Of a DNA stretch of 64,000 bases, positions 10,211 through 19,051 are shown in pieces. The notes under the pieces are model-generated. The model had not been told where the DNA came from, did not search any database, and was given only the letters and a program-made list of their open reading frames with translations. A program made the position numbers and the translations under genes. Position 1 is the first letter of the stretch. Each line of letters starts with the position of its first letter. The stretch is from Pseudomonas baltica (GTDB taxonomy: Bacteria; Pseudomonadota; Gammaproteobacteria; Pseudomonadales; Pseudomonadaceae): positions 3,994,501 through 4,058,500 of the forward strand of contig NZ_CP134771.1 in assembly GCF_031880315.1 (NCBI RefSeq), given 5' to 3'.

Positions 10211-11391
10211 CGGGCGTCTCCCAGAATCAGGCTGATATTGCTGCCACCGAAGGCAAACGAATTGCTCATCAGGCGGCGCGGACCGTGCGAGGGCAGGCGA
10301 TCGTCGACACCCGCCCAGCGCAGCGCAGGCAGTTGCGGATCGGCCTGGCCGTCCCACAGGTGCGGTGGCAGGTGCCCGTCACCGGCCAGACTCAACCAGC
10401 AGAACGCGGCTTCCAGTGCGCCGGCGGCGCCCAGGGTGTGGCCGATCATGGGCTTGGTTGACGAGCAGTGCACGCCCTCGGGGAACACCCGGTGCACGGC
10501 GTGGCTCTCCATTGCATCGTTGTGCGGCGTGGCGGTGCCGTGCAGATTCAGGTAGTCGATATCGGTTGCCGCCAGCCCGGCCTGGCGCAGCGCCTTGTTC
10601 ATCGCCAGCACGGCGCCGTCGCCCTCGGGGTGCGGCGCGGAGATATGGTGGGCATCGGAACTCGCCCCGCAACCCAGCAGCGCGATAGGTGCGTCAACGG
10701 GCTCGCGGGTCATCATGAACACGGCGGCGCCTTCGCCGATATTGATGCCATCGCGATGGCGCGAAAACGGATTGCAACGTTGCGCGCTGACCGCTTCGAG
10801 TGCCGAGAAGCCATTGAGCGTCAGCCGGCACAGGCTGTCGACCCCGCCACACAGCACAGCATCGCAAACGCCCAGATTCAGCAGCCGCTGAGCGCTGAGC
10901 AAGGCCCGGGCGCTGGAGGTGCAGGCGGTGGAGATGACATAGGCCGGGCCACGCAATTGCAGGAGCTCGACGAGGAACTGCGCTGGCGCCTCCAGCATCT
11001 GCTGGCGATATTGGTAGTCGTCAGGGAAGTACTGGTGCTGCAGGTAGTGGCCGATACCCTGGCTGGCCTCGTCGATGCCGGAGGTGCTGGTGCCCAATAC
11101 CACGCCGATGCGCGCGTGACCATAGCGCTGGATCGCGGCCTGAATATCGCCCTCGATCTGCTGCACGGCCTGCAGCAGCAAACGGTTGTTGCGGCTGTTG
11201 TGACGCGCCAGAGCCGGGGGCAGGGCGGGCAGTTGTCCGGTCACCGCCGCCACCCCGACCTGGCGCTCCGGCACCCAGCCGGCCTCGCTGCGCACACCGG
11301 AGCAATCGCCGGCGAACAGCCGCCGGGCGACCTCGGTCTGATCCATGCCCAGCGCGCAGTTGATCCCTAGGGCGGTCAGGTAGGCGGTCAT
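10207..11391 (-). CDS. apeO: Aryl polyene beta-ketoacyl-ACP synthase (ApeO-like)
   Basis: 394 residues. The catalytic cysteine is C157 in ISTACTSSARA. The histidines are in NLHGTATPHND and IGHTLGAAGALEA. In known clusters ApeO pairs with the chain-length factor ApeC, whose counterpart here is at 24209-24931. The gene overlaps its upstream lipoprotein gene and downstream dehydratase gene by ATGA. This is one of two ketosynthases here with a full active site. Confidence 0.88.
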   Translation of the reverse strand: MTAYLTALGINCALGMDQTEVARRLFAGDCSGVRSEAGWVPERQVGVAAVTGQLPALPPALARHNSRNNRLLLQAVQQIEGDIQAAIQRYGHARIGVVLGTSTSGIDEASQGIGHYLQHQYFPDDYQYRQQMLEAPAQFLVELLQLRGPAYVISTACTSSARALLSAQRLLNLGVCDAVLCGGVDSLCRLTLNGFSALEAVSAQRCNPFSRHRDGINIGEGAAVFMMTREPVDAPIALLGCGASSDAHHISAPHPEGDGAVLAMNKALRQAGLAATDIDYLNLHGTATPHNDAMESHAVHRVFPEGVHCSSTKPMIGHTLGAAGALEAAFCWLSLAGDGHLPPHLWDGQADPQLPALRWAGVDDRLPSHGPRRLMSNSFAFGGSNISLILGDAR

Positions 11392-11873
11392 GGTGTGCTC
11401 TCGGCGGGCAAGGGGCTGACCTGATAACTCAGGCCCTGGGCCAGGGTCAAGGTGAAGTCGTCGGCGCCGCGATAGTGCACCACCCAGCGCTCGCCCAGCT
11501 GACGATCGCTACCCATGGCGCGGGCCTGCGGATAACGGCTGGCCAGTTGCTCGGGTGTGGTCAGGGCGAACAGCACTGCCGCGAACAGCTCCCGTGCCTG
11601 GGGATTGGGCGGCAACAGGCCGTCGGCGCGCCATTGATTGTCGACCAGCCGTTGGCGAGCCTGGGGGATGCCGAGGAAGTCCAGCAGCGACCAGCGCAGG
11701 GCGTTGTCTTCGCGCTGAATCACCAGCATCCAGTCTTGGCGCTGTTCGCCTTGCTGGCGCAATACGTGCAATTGCCGAGGTAGTTGCAGGTCGGGAGCGA
11801 TAGCAGGCAGCGGTGGCTGGCTGGCGCAGGCACCGAGCAGGAGCAGGCAGCCAAGGAGCAGGGCGCGCAGCAT
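11388..11873 (-). CDS. DUF3261 family lipoprotein of the polyene cluster
   Basis: 161 residues from the ATG at 11873 (a GTG one codon upstream is possible). The N-terminus is a lipoprotein signal with lipobox LLGAC at about residue 12-16. The body carries LDFLGIPQARQRLV and YPQARAMG, typical of DUF3261 proteins found in aryl polyene clusters. It probably sits in the outer membrane and takes part in placing the pigment-lipid there with the LolA-like and MMPL proteins. The start overlaps the methyltransferase stop (TGATG). Confidence 0.82.
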   Translation of the reverse strand: MLRALLLGCLLLLGACASQPPLPAIAPDLQLPRQLHVLRQQGEQRQDWMLVIQREDNALRWSLLDFLGIPQARQRLVDNQWRADGLLPPNPQARELFAAVLFALTTPEQLASRYPQARAMGSDRQLGERWVVHYRGADDFTLTLAQGLSYQVSPLPAESTP

Positions 11874-12610
11874 CACGGTGCGGCCTGCAGTGGCTTGCGG
11901 GCGACCACGTTGACGAGGGTTTCTTCGCGCTCGCCGAACGGCTTGGGGCGGCGCAGACCGAGGCGTTCGAGCAGGCCGAAGTCAGTCGCCCGGCTCCACC
12001 ACAGGTACGGGTAGGAGACGTTGCGTTCAGCGAATGCGAAGCCCTGCTCGCGCAGCATCTGCAGATACCCGGCTGCACTCTTTTGCACGTGCATGGGGTG
12101 GCGGAACAGCCAGCGGATCACCCAGGTGTCGATATAGGCTTCGGTGGACTCGGCGAACAGCAGGTAACCGCCCGGCTTGAGCACGCGATAGAACTCGGCC
12201 AGAGCCTTTTGCTGCTCGACCAGATGGTGGAAGGTCTGGTGGCAGAAGACCATATCGACACTGGCATCGGCCAGCGGCAGCTCGGCGCAGTCGCTGCCCA
12301 GCAGCTTGACCTCCAGGCCAAGGCGCTCGGCCTCCTGGCCGCTGAGGGTGAGGCTGTGCGGATCGGCATCGGCGCCCAGCCACTGCCCGGGGGCGAAGGT
12401 ATCGCGCAGGTAGCGAAACGATTTGCCCTGCCCGCAACCTGCGTCCAGCAGCACCGCCTGGGCGGGCGGTGGTTCGCTGAACAGGCGGCGCAAATCGTTG
12501 ATTGCCACGCGCAGCACGTGGTGCTGCCAGGTGTGACTGCGCAGGAACCAGAAGCCGAAGCGGGTCTCTTCGACATAGGTGTTACTGAAGAACGCGGCGG
12601 GCTTGTTCAT
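11873..12610 (-). CDS. Class I SAM-dependent methyltransferase
   Basis: 245 residues. Motif I is LLDAGCGQGKSFRYL near residue 54, followed by the acidic loop GADADPHS and the segment VDMVFCHQTFHHLVEQ with FYRVLKPGGYLLF, the usual order for class I enzymes. The likely role is methylation of the aryl head group or of a hydroxyl on it, as in characterised aryl polyenes, where the ring carries methyl groups. The target position cannot be read from the sequence. ATGA overlap with the upstream flavin enzyme. Confidence 0.85.
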   Translation of the reverse strand: MNKPAAFFSNTYVEETRFGFWFLRSHTWQHHVLRVAINDLRRLFSEPPPAQAVLLDAGCGQGKSFRYLRDTFAPGQWLGADADPHSLTLSGQEAERLGLEVKLLGSDCAELPLADASVDMVFCHQTFHHLVEQQKALAEFYRVLKPGGYLLFAESTEAYIDTWVIRWLFRHPMHVQKSAAGYLQMLREQGFAFAERNVSYPYLWWSRATDFGLLERLGLRRPKPFGEREETLVNVVARKPLQAAP

Positions 12611-13851
12611 GCGCGCGGACCCGCACAGACTTCGGCGATCATGCGCAGGCGCCGCGCCGGTTCGGCCACGAAGGGGTTGCGGCTGTCCCAGGCATAGCCG
12701 GCAAGGATCGAGCTGATCATGCGGCGGATCTCCGGGGCGCTGCCGGGGTAGAAGATCACGTCTTGAAAACTGCCGTCGTACCAGGCCTCGACATAAGCGC
12801 GGAAGGTATCGACGCCACGCTTGAGCGGCTCGGCGAACTGGCTCTGCCAGTCGACAGCGGCGCCGCTCAGCTCGGCATCGAGCAGGCCCGCAGCCATGCT
12901 CGCCGAACGCATGGCGATGGTCACCCCGGAGGAGAACACCGGGTCGAGGAATTCGGCGGCGTTGCCGAGCAAGGCGAAGCCCTTGCCGTGCAGGCTTGTG
13001 ACGTTGGCGGCATAACCGCCGATGGTCCGCGCCGGGGTATCCCAGACGGCGTTCACCAGCACCTTGTGCAGGCTTGGCGTCTGGGCGACGAACTCTTTCA
13101 GGCAGGCATCCAGATCGCCCTCGCGGCCAGCGAAGTACTCCTTGGCGCCGACCACGCCCACCGAGCAGCGGCCATCGCTGAACGGGATACTCCAGAACCA
13201 CACGTCGCGATGCTCGGGATGCACGGTGATGAGGATCTTGTTGCGATCGAAACCCTGGTGATCGATGCGGTCTTCGACGTGGGTGAAGATCGCCTGGCGC
13301 AGCGGGAAGTCCGAGGGCTTCTCCAGGCCTAGCAGGCGTGGCAGCACGCGGCCGTAACCGCTGGCGTCGAGCACGAACCGCGCCTCGAGCGAATATTCAC
13401 TGCCGTCTTCGCGGCGCACTTGCAGGCGCGGCGTCGCGCTGAAGTCGGCGGCGATGATGGCTTGCTCATAGCGGATTTCCACGCCCTGCGCGCTGGCCTG
13501 GTCGGCGAGCAACTTGTCGAAACTCGCCCGCTGCACCTGGAAGGTGGTGGGCTTGCCGGCGCTGAACGTGTCGCCGAAATCAAAGGCGCTGTACTGCTCG
13601 CCCCAGGCGAACGCGGCGCCGTTCTTCATCTGGAAGCCTGCGGCCTGGACGGCATCGAGCATGCCGGCCTCCTCGACGAAATCGAGGCAGTGAGACAGCA
13701 GGCTTTCGCCAATGGAAAACCGCGGGAACTGCTGGCGCTCGACGATCAGCACGTCGTGGCCCTTGCGTTTGAGCAGGGCGGCGGCAATGGCGCCTGCGGG
13801 ACCGGCGCCGATCACGACGACCGTGCGCTGTTCGGATTCAAGGATTGGCAT
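12607..13851 (-). CDS. Flavin-dependent halogenase-like enzyme of the polyene cluster
   Basis: 414 residues. The ATG at 13851 has AGGAGG six bases upstream, so it is preferred to an ATG five codons earlier. The FAD motif is GAGPAG (15-20). A WxWxIP motif is present as WFWSIP (218-223), the signature of flavin-dependent halogenases. A FxxPxxSxG motif is present as FLDPVFSSG (301-309). K76 in GFQMKNGAAF aligns by eye with the catalytic lysine of tryptophan halogenases. Together these point to a halogenase acting on the aryl head group, as proposed for brominated xanthomonadins, although related FAD hydroxylases/reductases share part of this pattern. No separate flavin reductase gene is in the cluster, so a housekeeping one would have to supply FADH2. 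Confidence 0.75.
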   Translation of the reverse strand: MPILESEQRTVVVIGAGPAGAIAAALLKRKGHDVLIVERQQFPRFSIGESLLSHCLDFVEEAGMLDAVQAAGFQMKNGAAFAWGEQYSAFDFGDTFSAGKPTTFQVQRASFDKLLADQASAQGVEIRYEQAIIAADFSATPRLQVRREDGSEYSLEARFVLDASGYGRVLPRLLGLEKPSDFPLRQAIFTHVEDRIDHQGFDRNKILITVHPEHRDVWFWSIPFSDGRCSVGVVGAKEYFAGREGDLDACLKEFVAQTPSLHKVLVNAVWDTPARTIGGYAANVTSLHGKGFALLGNAAEFLDPVFSSGVTIAMRSASMAAGLLDAELSGAAVDWQSQFAEPLKRGVDTFRAYVEAWYDGSFQDVIFYPGSAPEIRRMISSILAGYAWDSRNPFVAEPARRLRMIAEVCAGPRA

Positions 13852-14170
13852 AGGGCCTCCTGGCAAGGTCTTGCAGAGTGGTGGGCGCGCGATGCAGCCC
13901 GGCGATGGCCGGCAGCAGCGTGGCGGTGAGGCTCATGGCCATGAGCGCGAAATACAGCGCCGGGCTGACCAACTGCTGTTGCAACAGCAGGTTGAGAAAA
14001 ACGATTTCGCTGAGCCCGCGAATATTCAGCAGCAGGCTCTCGCGCCAACGACTGGCACCGACGAAGGACGGCGTGGCCCAGTACAGCCCCAGCCAGTTAC
14101 CGGCGATTTTGCTGAGGATCGGTACGCCGATCAGCGCCAGCACCAGCAGCCAGAACAGGGCGATGATCAT
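13838..14170 (-). CDS. 110-residue membrane protein resembling the end of a CPA2 cation/H+ antiporter
   Basis: 110 residues with three to four hydrophobic segments. The stretch LLLNIRGLSEIVFLNLLLQQ followed by VSPALYFALMAMSLTATLL resembles the conserved RGL-x-E segment near the end of CPA2 antiporters (typically NxRGLxELIVLNIGL). The N-terminal ion-binding part of such a transporter is absent. The start overlaps the MMPL stop (ATGA) and the end overlaps the flavin enzyme by 14 bases, so the small gene is kept in phase with the operon and does not look like random debris. Function unknown; it may assist the MMPL exporter or build proton coupling. Confidence 0.72.
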   Translation of the reverse strand: MIIALFWLLVLALIGVPILSKIAGNWLGLYWATPSFVGASRWRESLLLNIRGLSEIVFLNLLLQQQLVSPALYFALMAMSLTATLLPAIAGLHRAPTTLQDLARRPYANP

Positions 14171-16515
14171 GGCAGTGCCTGCTCGTCGCTGCGGGCCTTG
14201 GCCGCCCATGGCGCGAGCATGAAGCTGAACGCCAGGCCGAGGCTGACGGACAGGCCGAAGTTGCTCACCGCCGGGGTGGCCGATATCGCCAGCAGGCCGA
14301 ACGACAGCCAGGTGGTCGCGGCCGCCAGCAAGGTGCCCAGCAGGCTCACGGCGGCGCCGCCGATCTGCTCGCGCATGAGGATGGCGTAGTCGATGCTGAT
14401 GGCCGTGACCAGCAACAGGCCGAACAGGCTGAACAGCGTCAGCGGTTGCCCCATCCAGCCCAGGCTGGCGAGGCTGCACAGCGCCGCCAGCAATGGCAGG
14501 CAGATCATCCGCACGGCGCCGCCCAGGCCGAACGGCAACACCAGCAGCGCCGCGATCAGCACGCAGGACGCCAGCTTGAGTTCGGCGGCGCTGACCTGCG
14601 TGGCGGCGAACAGGCGGTTCAGTTCGCCCAGGCGATCGACCCACTGCACGCCCGGCAGGCCGTCGGCCGCCTGTTGCAGCAGCGCCGCATTGCCCAGGCC
14701 CTGGAGGCTGACGGTGGCACTCACGCCCAGGCTCGTGGGGCCCAGCCACAGGGTGCGCCACGGCTCACCCAGGGGGCCGGCGAGCACCTGGTCGATGTCT
14801 TCGGCCGGCGCGGCTTGCAACTGCGCAAGCTCCATCTGCAACCCTGTCTGCGGTAGGCCTGCGTCGATCAGCGGCTGCCAATGAGCGGGTAATCGGGCCA
14901 GTGCCGCGCGGGTCTGCTGTTGCTCACTGACCGGCGCCACCAGTTGGCTCAGAGCCAGGTAGCCTTGCAAATGGCCTTCACCGACCAGTGTGTCGAGGCG
15001 CTGGCTCAAGGTGCGCTGGCGTTCGAGCAGTTGCTGTTGATCCTTGCCGCTGACCAGAAAGAACTGGCTGGTGGGCTGGTAGCCGGTGATGCGCGCGATG
15101 GCCTGAGCTTCCTGCATCAGCCCTGGCGGCACGCCGATCCACTGGCGGATATCGTTCTTGACAGTCAGTTGCCACAGGCCGGCGCCGCAGAACACCAACA
15201 GCAACCCTAGCAACACCGGGCTGGGCACATGCCGCAGCAGCGCGGCGCGCAGGTCGACCAGGCGCTGGCTCAGGCGCAGCGGCCATTGCGGCGGTTGCAG
15301 TTGCAGGCCATTGAGCAGCGCCGGCAGCAGGCACACCGCGCACAGATACGCGCCGAGCAGGCCGGCGGCGGAAAACACCGCGATCTGGGTCAGGGCCGGG
15401 AAGGGCGTAAACGCCAGCGCCAGGTAACCGATGGCGCTGGTGGCCAGGCTCAGGCTCAGGCCGACCAGGGTCACGCGCATCGCCGGCCAGGCTTGCCAGG
15501 GGCGCAGGCTCCAGCTTTTGGTCAGATAGTGCAGCGGGTAATCGACCGCCACGCCGATCAGGCTGGAGCCCAGCACCAGCGTCATCACGTGCATCTTGCC
15601 GAACAGCGCGACGCAGGCCACGGCACCGAACAGCATGCCCACCAGCACTGGCACGAACGCCAGCAGCGCCCGCCAGCGGCGCAAGGTCAGCAGCAACAGC
15701 ACAATGATGCCCAAGGTGGCGCCACCGCCGACCCAGGTCATCTCCCGGGTGGCCTCGCGCTGACCGTTGGCGGCGTACAGCAGGCCGCTGGCGGCCAGCA
15801 ACCGGGCGTCGGCCTGAGTCGCCTGCTGGCGCGCGGCGTCCACCAGGTCGGTGACCTTGAGCGGCAGTTGCATATCGAACGCATCGCCGCGGGTACGCGC
15901 CCGCAGCAGTACCCAGTTCAGGCCATCGGCCTCGCTGACCAGGGCGCCACTGGCCATGTCGAGTTGCACCAGGCCGTGCTTGGGTTGGGCGTTCTGGATG
16001 CGCGCGGTGAGCCCCAGCCAATCGTCCTGAGCAGGCACCAGGCTGAAGCCGGCGAAGGGGTCGAACAAGCTATGCAGGCGTTGCTGGATGAACGCTCCCG
16101 GGTCTTGCTCAAGCAGCTGGCGGTCAGCGACGGGCAGCATCGCCAGGCGCCCTTGCAGCAGTTGCCGACGCAGCGCCGGCAAGTCGGATTGCAGTGTCCA
16201 CTGGACCTTTTCGAACAGCCCGCTGGCCTGCCATTGCTCGCCCAGGTGCTGGGCGAGGGCCACGGCCTTGGTGCGCTCAGCCTGGCCGACCAGGACCAGC
16301 AACTCACGGTTGAGCGGCGCTTGCATGCGTTCTTCGGCTTGCTGGCGCACGGCGCTGTCCTGGGCCGAGGCGTTCTGCGCGCTCGGTACCAGCTCCATCA
16401 GGTTGGCCGACACCGGCGCGCCATGGCGCCACTGCCAGCCAGCCAGCAAGGCGACCGCCAGCAGCAAAGCCAAAAAGGCGCGAGTCAAAAGCCGCTCACT
16501 GGGCAAAATCGGCAC
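14167..16515 (-). CDS. MMPL/RND-type exporter of the polyene cluster
   Basis: 782 residues from a GTG at 16515; the start is uncertain because no good ribosome site is visible. The layout is one N-terminal helix, a ~200-residue periplasmic loop, about five helices, a second periplasmic loop, and about five more helices, the duplicated MMPL/RND plan. Membrane motifs include SSLIGVAVDYPLHYLTKSW in the first half and LLLVTAISIDYAILMREQ in the second, each with the buried Asp typical of proton relay. It probably moves the lipid-linked pigment across or out of the inner membrane. Corresponds to ApeM. Confidence 0.85.
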   Translation of the reverse strand: MPILPSERLLTRAFLALLLAVALLAGWQWRHGAPVSANLMELVPSAQNASAQDSAVRQQAEERMQAPLNRELLVLVGQAERTKAVALAQHLGEQWQASGLFEKVQWTLQSDLPALRRQLLQGRLAMLPVADRQLLEQDPGAFIQQRLHSLFDPFAGFSLVPAQDDWLGLTARIQNAQPKHGLVQLDMASGALVSEADGLNWVLLRARTRGDAFDMQLPLKVTDLVDAARQQATQADARLLAASGLLYAANGQREATREMTWVGGGATLGIIVLLLLTLRRWRALLAFVPVLVGMLFGAVACVALFGKMHVMTLVLGSSLIGVAVDYPLHYLTKSWSLRPWQAWPAMRVTLVGLSLSLATSAIGYLALAFTPFPALTQIAVFSAAGLLGAYLCAVCLLPALLNGLQLQPPQWPLRLSQRLVDLRAALLRHVPSPVLLGLLLVFCGAGLWQLTVKNDIRQWIGVPPGLMQEAQAIARITGYQPTSQFFLVSGKDQQQLLERQRTLSQRLDTLVGEGHLQGYLALSQLVAPVSEQQQTRAALARLPAHWQPLIDAGLPQTGLQMELAQLQAAPAEDIDQVLAGPLGEPWRTLWLGPTSLGVSATVSLQGLGNAALLQQAADGLPGVQWVDRLGELNRLFAATQVSAAELKLASCVLIAALLVLPFGLGGAVRMICLPLLAALCSLASLGWMGQPLTLFSLFGLLLVTAISIDYAILMREQIGGAAVSLLGTLLAAATTWLSFGLLAISATPAVSNFGLSVSLGLAFSFMLAPWAAKARSDEQALP

Positions 16516-17089
16516 GCTCCGCTGCGCTTAAATTGCTGCTGCTGGTGCTGTTGGTCATGCGCAGCACGGTGCTGTCGCCCTGAGTCTCGGCCAGTTGAAT
16601 GCGCTCGACGTACTCGCCACCGCTGATGTCGATGCGGGTGAAGATCTGCTTGAGCAGCAACGAGCGCGGGGTCAATTGCAGCGTCCAGTGCTGGGCATCG
16701 CCTTGCAGGGCCAGCTCGAAGTCCTTCTGCAACTGGCGGCTGTCGCCTTGCAGCACGGCGAAGAACAGCTGGTTCTGCTCGGCACCGCCACCGCGGCTGG
16801 GCAGTACTTGCCAGCCGCCGGGGTCGCGACGGGCGATGCCGCGGGCGTCGATGCGGTAATCCTGCTGCACCGGGCTGCTCAGCAACCACAGCAGGCCGTT
16901 GGCCTTGGCGAGCACGAAGTTGCCCTTGCTGGTCAGCGGTACCGGCAGCGCACGCAGGTGTTTTTCCTGGATGAACGGGCCACGCACCACGGTGGGCTTG
17001 CCCAGTTGCTGGCTCAGTTCGTCGATGCTGAATGCCTGGGCCAGGCTAGTCACGGCGAGCAGGGTGATGAGGGTCAACAGGCGGATCAT
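16496..17089 (-). CDS. LolA-like outer membrane lipoprotein carrier homologue
   Basis: 197 residues from ATG 17089. The signal peptide covers residues 1-19 (LLTLITLLAVTSLAQA). The body has the LolA-like pattern of antiparallel strands with FIQEKHLRALPVPLTSKGNF and LLSSPVQQDYRID. In aryl polyene clusters this protein (ApeL) is thought to carry the acylated pigment across the periplasm. ATGA overlap with the thioesterase stop, and 20-base overlap with the MMPL gene. Confidence 0.85.
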   Translation of the reverse strand: MIRLLTLITLLAVTSLAQAFSIDELSQQLGKPTVVRGPFIQEKHLRALPVPLTSKGNFVLAKANGLLWLLSSPVQQDYRIDARGIARRDPGGWQVLPSRGGGAEQNQLFFAVLQGDSRQLQKDFELALQGDAQHWTLQLTPRSLLLKQIFTRIDISGGEYVERIQLAETQGDSTVLRMTNSTSSSNLSAAERADFAQ

Positions 17090-17511
17090 GGCAGGGCGCG
17101 CTCCACGGCATCGATAAAGACTTGCGGCGAGGCCAGCTGCATTTCGCGGCTTGCGATGGCCACGGCGACCTGTACGGTGGTGGCGCGGGTCATGCGCTCT
17201 GCGGTCTTGGCGTCGCTGATCAGATAATTGATTTTCAGGCGGTTCTCCCATTCGACCAGTTCGGCGCGCACGTTCAGGCGCTGACCGAACACCGCGCCGC
17301 GCACGTAGCGCAGTTGCATGTCGATGATCGGCCAGGCGTAGCCCGAAGCGCGCATGTCCACGTAGTTGTGGCCCAGGTGGTCGAGCAGCGCGCAGCGCGC
17401 CACTTCAAGGTATTTGACGTAGTGGCCGTGCCAGACCACGTCCATGCTGTCGACGTCGAAGAACGGCACGAGGATTTCGCTATCGACCTGCAACACGCCG
17501 CGGCTACGCAT
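17086..17511 (-). CDS. 4-hydroxybenzoyl-CoA thioesterase family protein
   Basis: 141 residues, hot-dog thioesterase. The motif FFDVDSMDVVWHGHYVKYLE (residues 17-36) matches the D-x-M-x-x-V-x-H-x-x-Y active-site pattern of the 4HBT family, with D20/D22 as the acidic catalyst. It could release the finished polyene from the ACP or proofread mis-loaded ACP. Corresponds to ApeK. The end overlaps the LolA-like gene by ATGA and the start overlaps the lyase stop by eight bases. Confidence 0.88.
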   Translation of the reverse strand: MRSRGVLQVDSEILVPFFDVDSMDVVWHGHYVKYLEVARCALLDHLGHNYVDMRASGYAWPIIDMQLRYVRGAVFGQRLNVRAELVEWENRLKINYLISDAKTAERMTRATTVQVAVAIASREMQLASPQVFIDAVERALP

Positions 17512-19051
17512 CGAACAGGCTCCAGTGCTGATCGGCGATGCGCTGCAGGCACAGGCGCAGCTCGCCCTCCAGCGCGCGGTCTTCGATCACCGGCGCGAAG
17601 TCTTCGGCCAGTTGCCCGTGCATCTGCGCCAGGGCGGGTGGCAATGGGCGCGCTTGTGGGTCGCGACCGCGCAGCCATACGCCTTGCTGGGCGGCCAGCA
17701 GCGCGGCGGCGGCGACCTGTTCGGTGAGCTCGAGGCTGCGCAGGGCATCGCGGGCGGCGATAGTGCCCATGCTGACTTTGTCCTGGTTGTGGCATTCGGT
17801 GGAGCGCGAAAACACACTGGCCGGCATCGTGTTTTTCAGCGCTTCGGCGGTCCAGGCGCTGGCGCCGATCTGCACCGCCTTGAAGCCATGGTTGAGCATC
17901 GCGCGCTCCGCCGGGGCTCCGGACAGGTTGCTCGGCAGGCCGTGGTTGTAACGCACGTCTACCAGCAGGGCCAGTTGCCGGTCGAGCAGGTCGGCGACGT
18001 TGCCGACCAGGTTTTTCAGGCTGTCCATGGCAAAGGCGATATGGCCGCCATAGAAGTGCCCGCCATGCAGCACGCGCTCGGCTTCGGCGTCGATGATCGG
18101 GTTGTCGTTGGCACTGTTGAGTTCGGTCTCGATGAATCCGCGCAGCCAGCCCAGGCTGTCGGCCAGCACCCCGAGGACGTGAGGCGCGCAACGCAGCGAA
18201 TAGCGATCCTGCAAACGGTGCAGGGGCGGCGTCGGCGCCTCGATGGCCAGGTCCTGGCGCAACCAGCGCGCCACCTGCATCTGCCCGGGGTGGGGCTTGG
18301 CGGCGAACAGACGCTCGTCGAAATGCTCGGGGTTGCCTTGCAGGGCGACCACGTTGAGGGCGGTGATGCGGGTGGCCAGCTTGAGCAGGTAGTCGGCGCG
18401 GGCGAACGCCAGGCAGGCGAGGCCAGTCATCACCGCAGTGCCGTTCATGATTGCCAGCGCCTCTTTGGGACGCAGCACCAGCGGCTGCCAGCCTAGCTCG
18501 CGATGCACATCGGCGGCGCTGCGGCGCTCACCGTCGAACAGTACGTCGCGCTCGCCGGACAGGGTCGCGGCCACGTAGGAGAGTGGCGTCAGGTCGCCGC
18601 TGGCACCTACCGAGCCCTCTTCGGGAATGATCGGCAGCACGTCGTGTTCGAGAAAGGCGTGCAGACGTTCGAGCAACTCGATGCGCACGCCCGATACGCC
18701 GTGGCACAGCGACTGCAAACGCGCGGCGAGCACCGCGCGGGTGGCGCTGGCGTCGAGGGTTTTTCCCAGCCCGCAGCCGTGGAAGGTATACAGATGCCGC
18801 GGCAGCGCCTCGACATGCTCCAGGGGCACCGCCACCACGCACGAGTCGCCATAGCCGGTGGTGACGCCGTAGATCACGCCTTCCTTGTCCAGCAACGAGT
18901 CAAGGAAGCGCGCGCCTTTGGCGATACGTTCGCGGTACGGCGCATCGCTTTGCAAGGCGCTAGGGGCCTGCTGTTTGGCGACGGCGAGGATGGCTTCGAT
19001 CGCCAAAGGGGCCTGGCCGAACAGGATCGGCTCATGCTTGGGAGTGGTCAT
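17504..19051 (-). CDS. Aromatic amino acid ammonia-lyase (MIO enzyme)
   Basis: 515 residues, the length of bacterial HAL/PAL/TAL. The MIO prosthetic group would form from A150-S151-G152 in GSVGASGDLTPLSY. The catalytic tyrosine is Y61 in YGVTTGYG, and NSANDNP is the conserved loop. It should deaminate phenylalanine or tyrosine to an aryl acrylate that primes the polyene. The ring-selectivity pair aligns by eye to F90-H91 (YTFHGCG), whereas tyrosine lyases such as the Rhodobacter enzyme have His-Leu, phenylalanine lyases Phe-Leu and histidase Ser-His. Histidase is unlikely in this setting, but Phe versus Tyr cannot be settled here. Confidence 0.88.
   Translation of the reverse strand: MTTPKHEPILFGQAPLAIEAILAVAKQQAPSALQSDAPYRERIAKGARFLDSLLDKEGVIYGVTTGYGDSCVVAVPLEHVEALPRHLYTFHGCGLGKTLDASATRAVLAARLQSLCHGVSGVRIELLERLHAFLEHDVLPIIPEEGSVGASGDLTPLSYVAATLSGERDVLFDGERRSAADVHRELGWQPLVLRPKEALAIMNGTAVMTGLACLAFARADYLLKLATRITALNVVALQGNPEHFDERLFAAKPHPGQMQVARWLRQDLAIEAPTPPLHRLQDRYSLRCAPHVLGVLADSLGWLRGFIETELNSANDNPIIDAEAERVLHGGHFYGGHIAFAMDSLKNLVGNVADLLDRQLALLVDVRYNHGLPSNLSGAPAERAMLNHGFKAVQIGASAWTAEALKNTMPASVFSRSTECHNQDKVSMGTIAARDALRSLELTEQVAAAALLAAQQGVWLRGRDPQARPLPPALAQMHGQLAEDFAPVIEDRALEGELRLCLQRIADQHWSLFDA

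Noticed and set aside
17504..19051. Ammonia-lyase read as histidine utilisation HutH
   Set aside because: No hut genes nearby; it overlaps polyene genes on both sides, so an aryl starter role is more likely.
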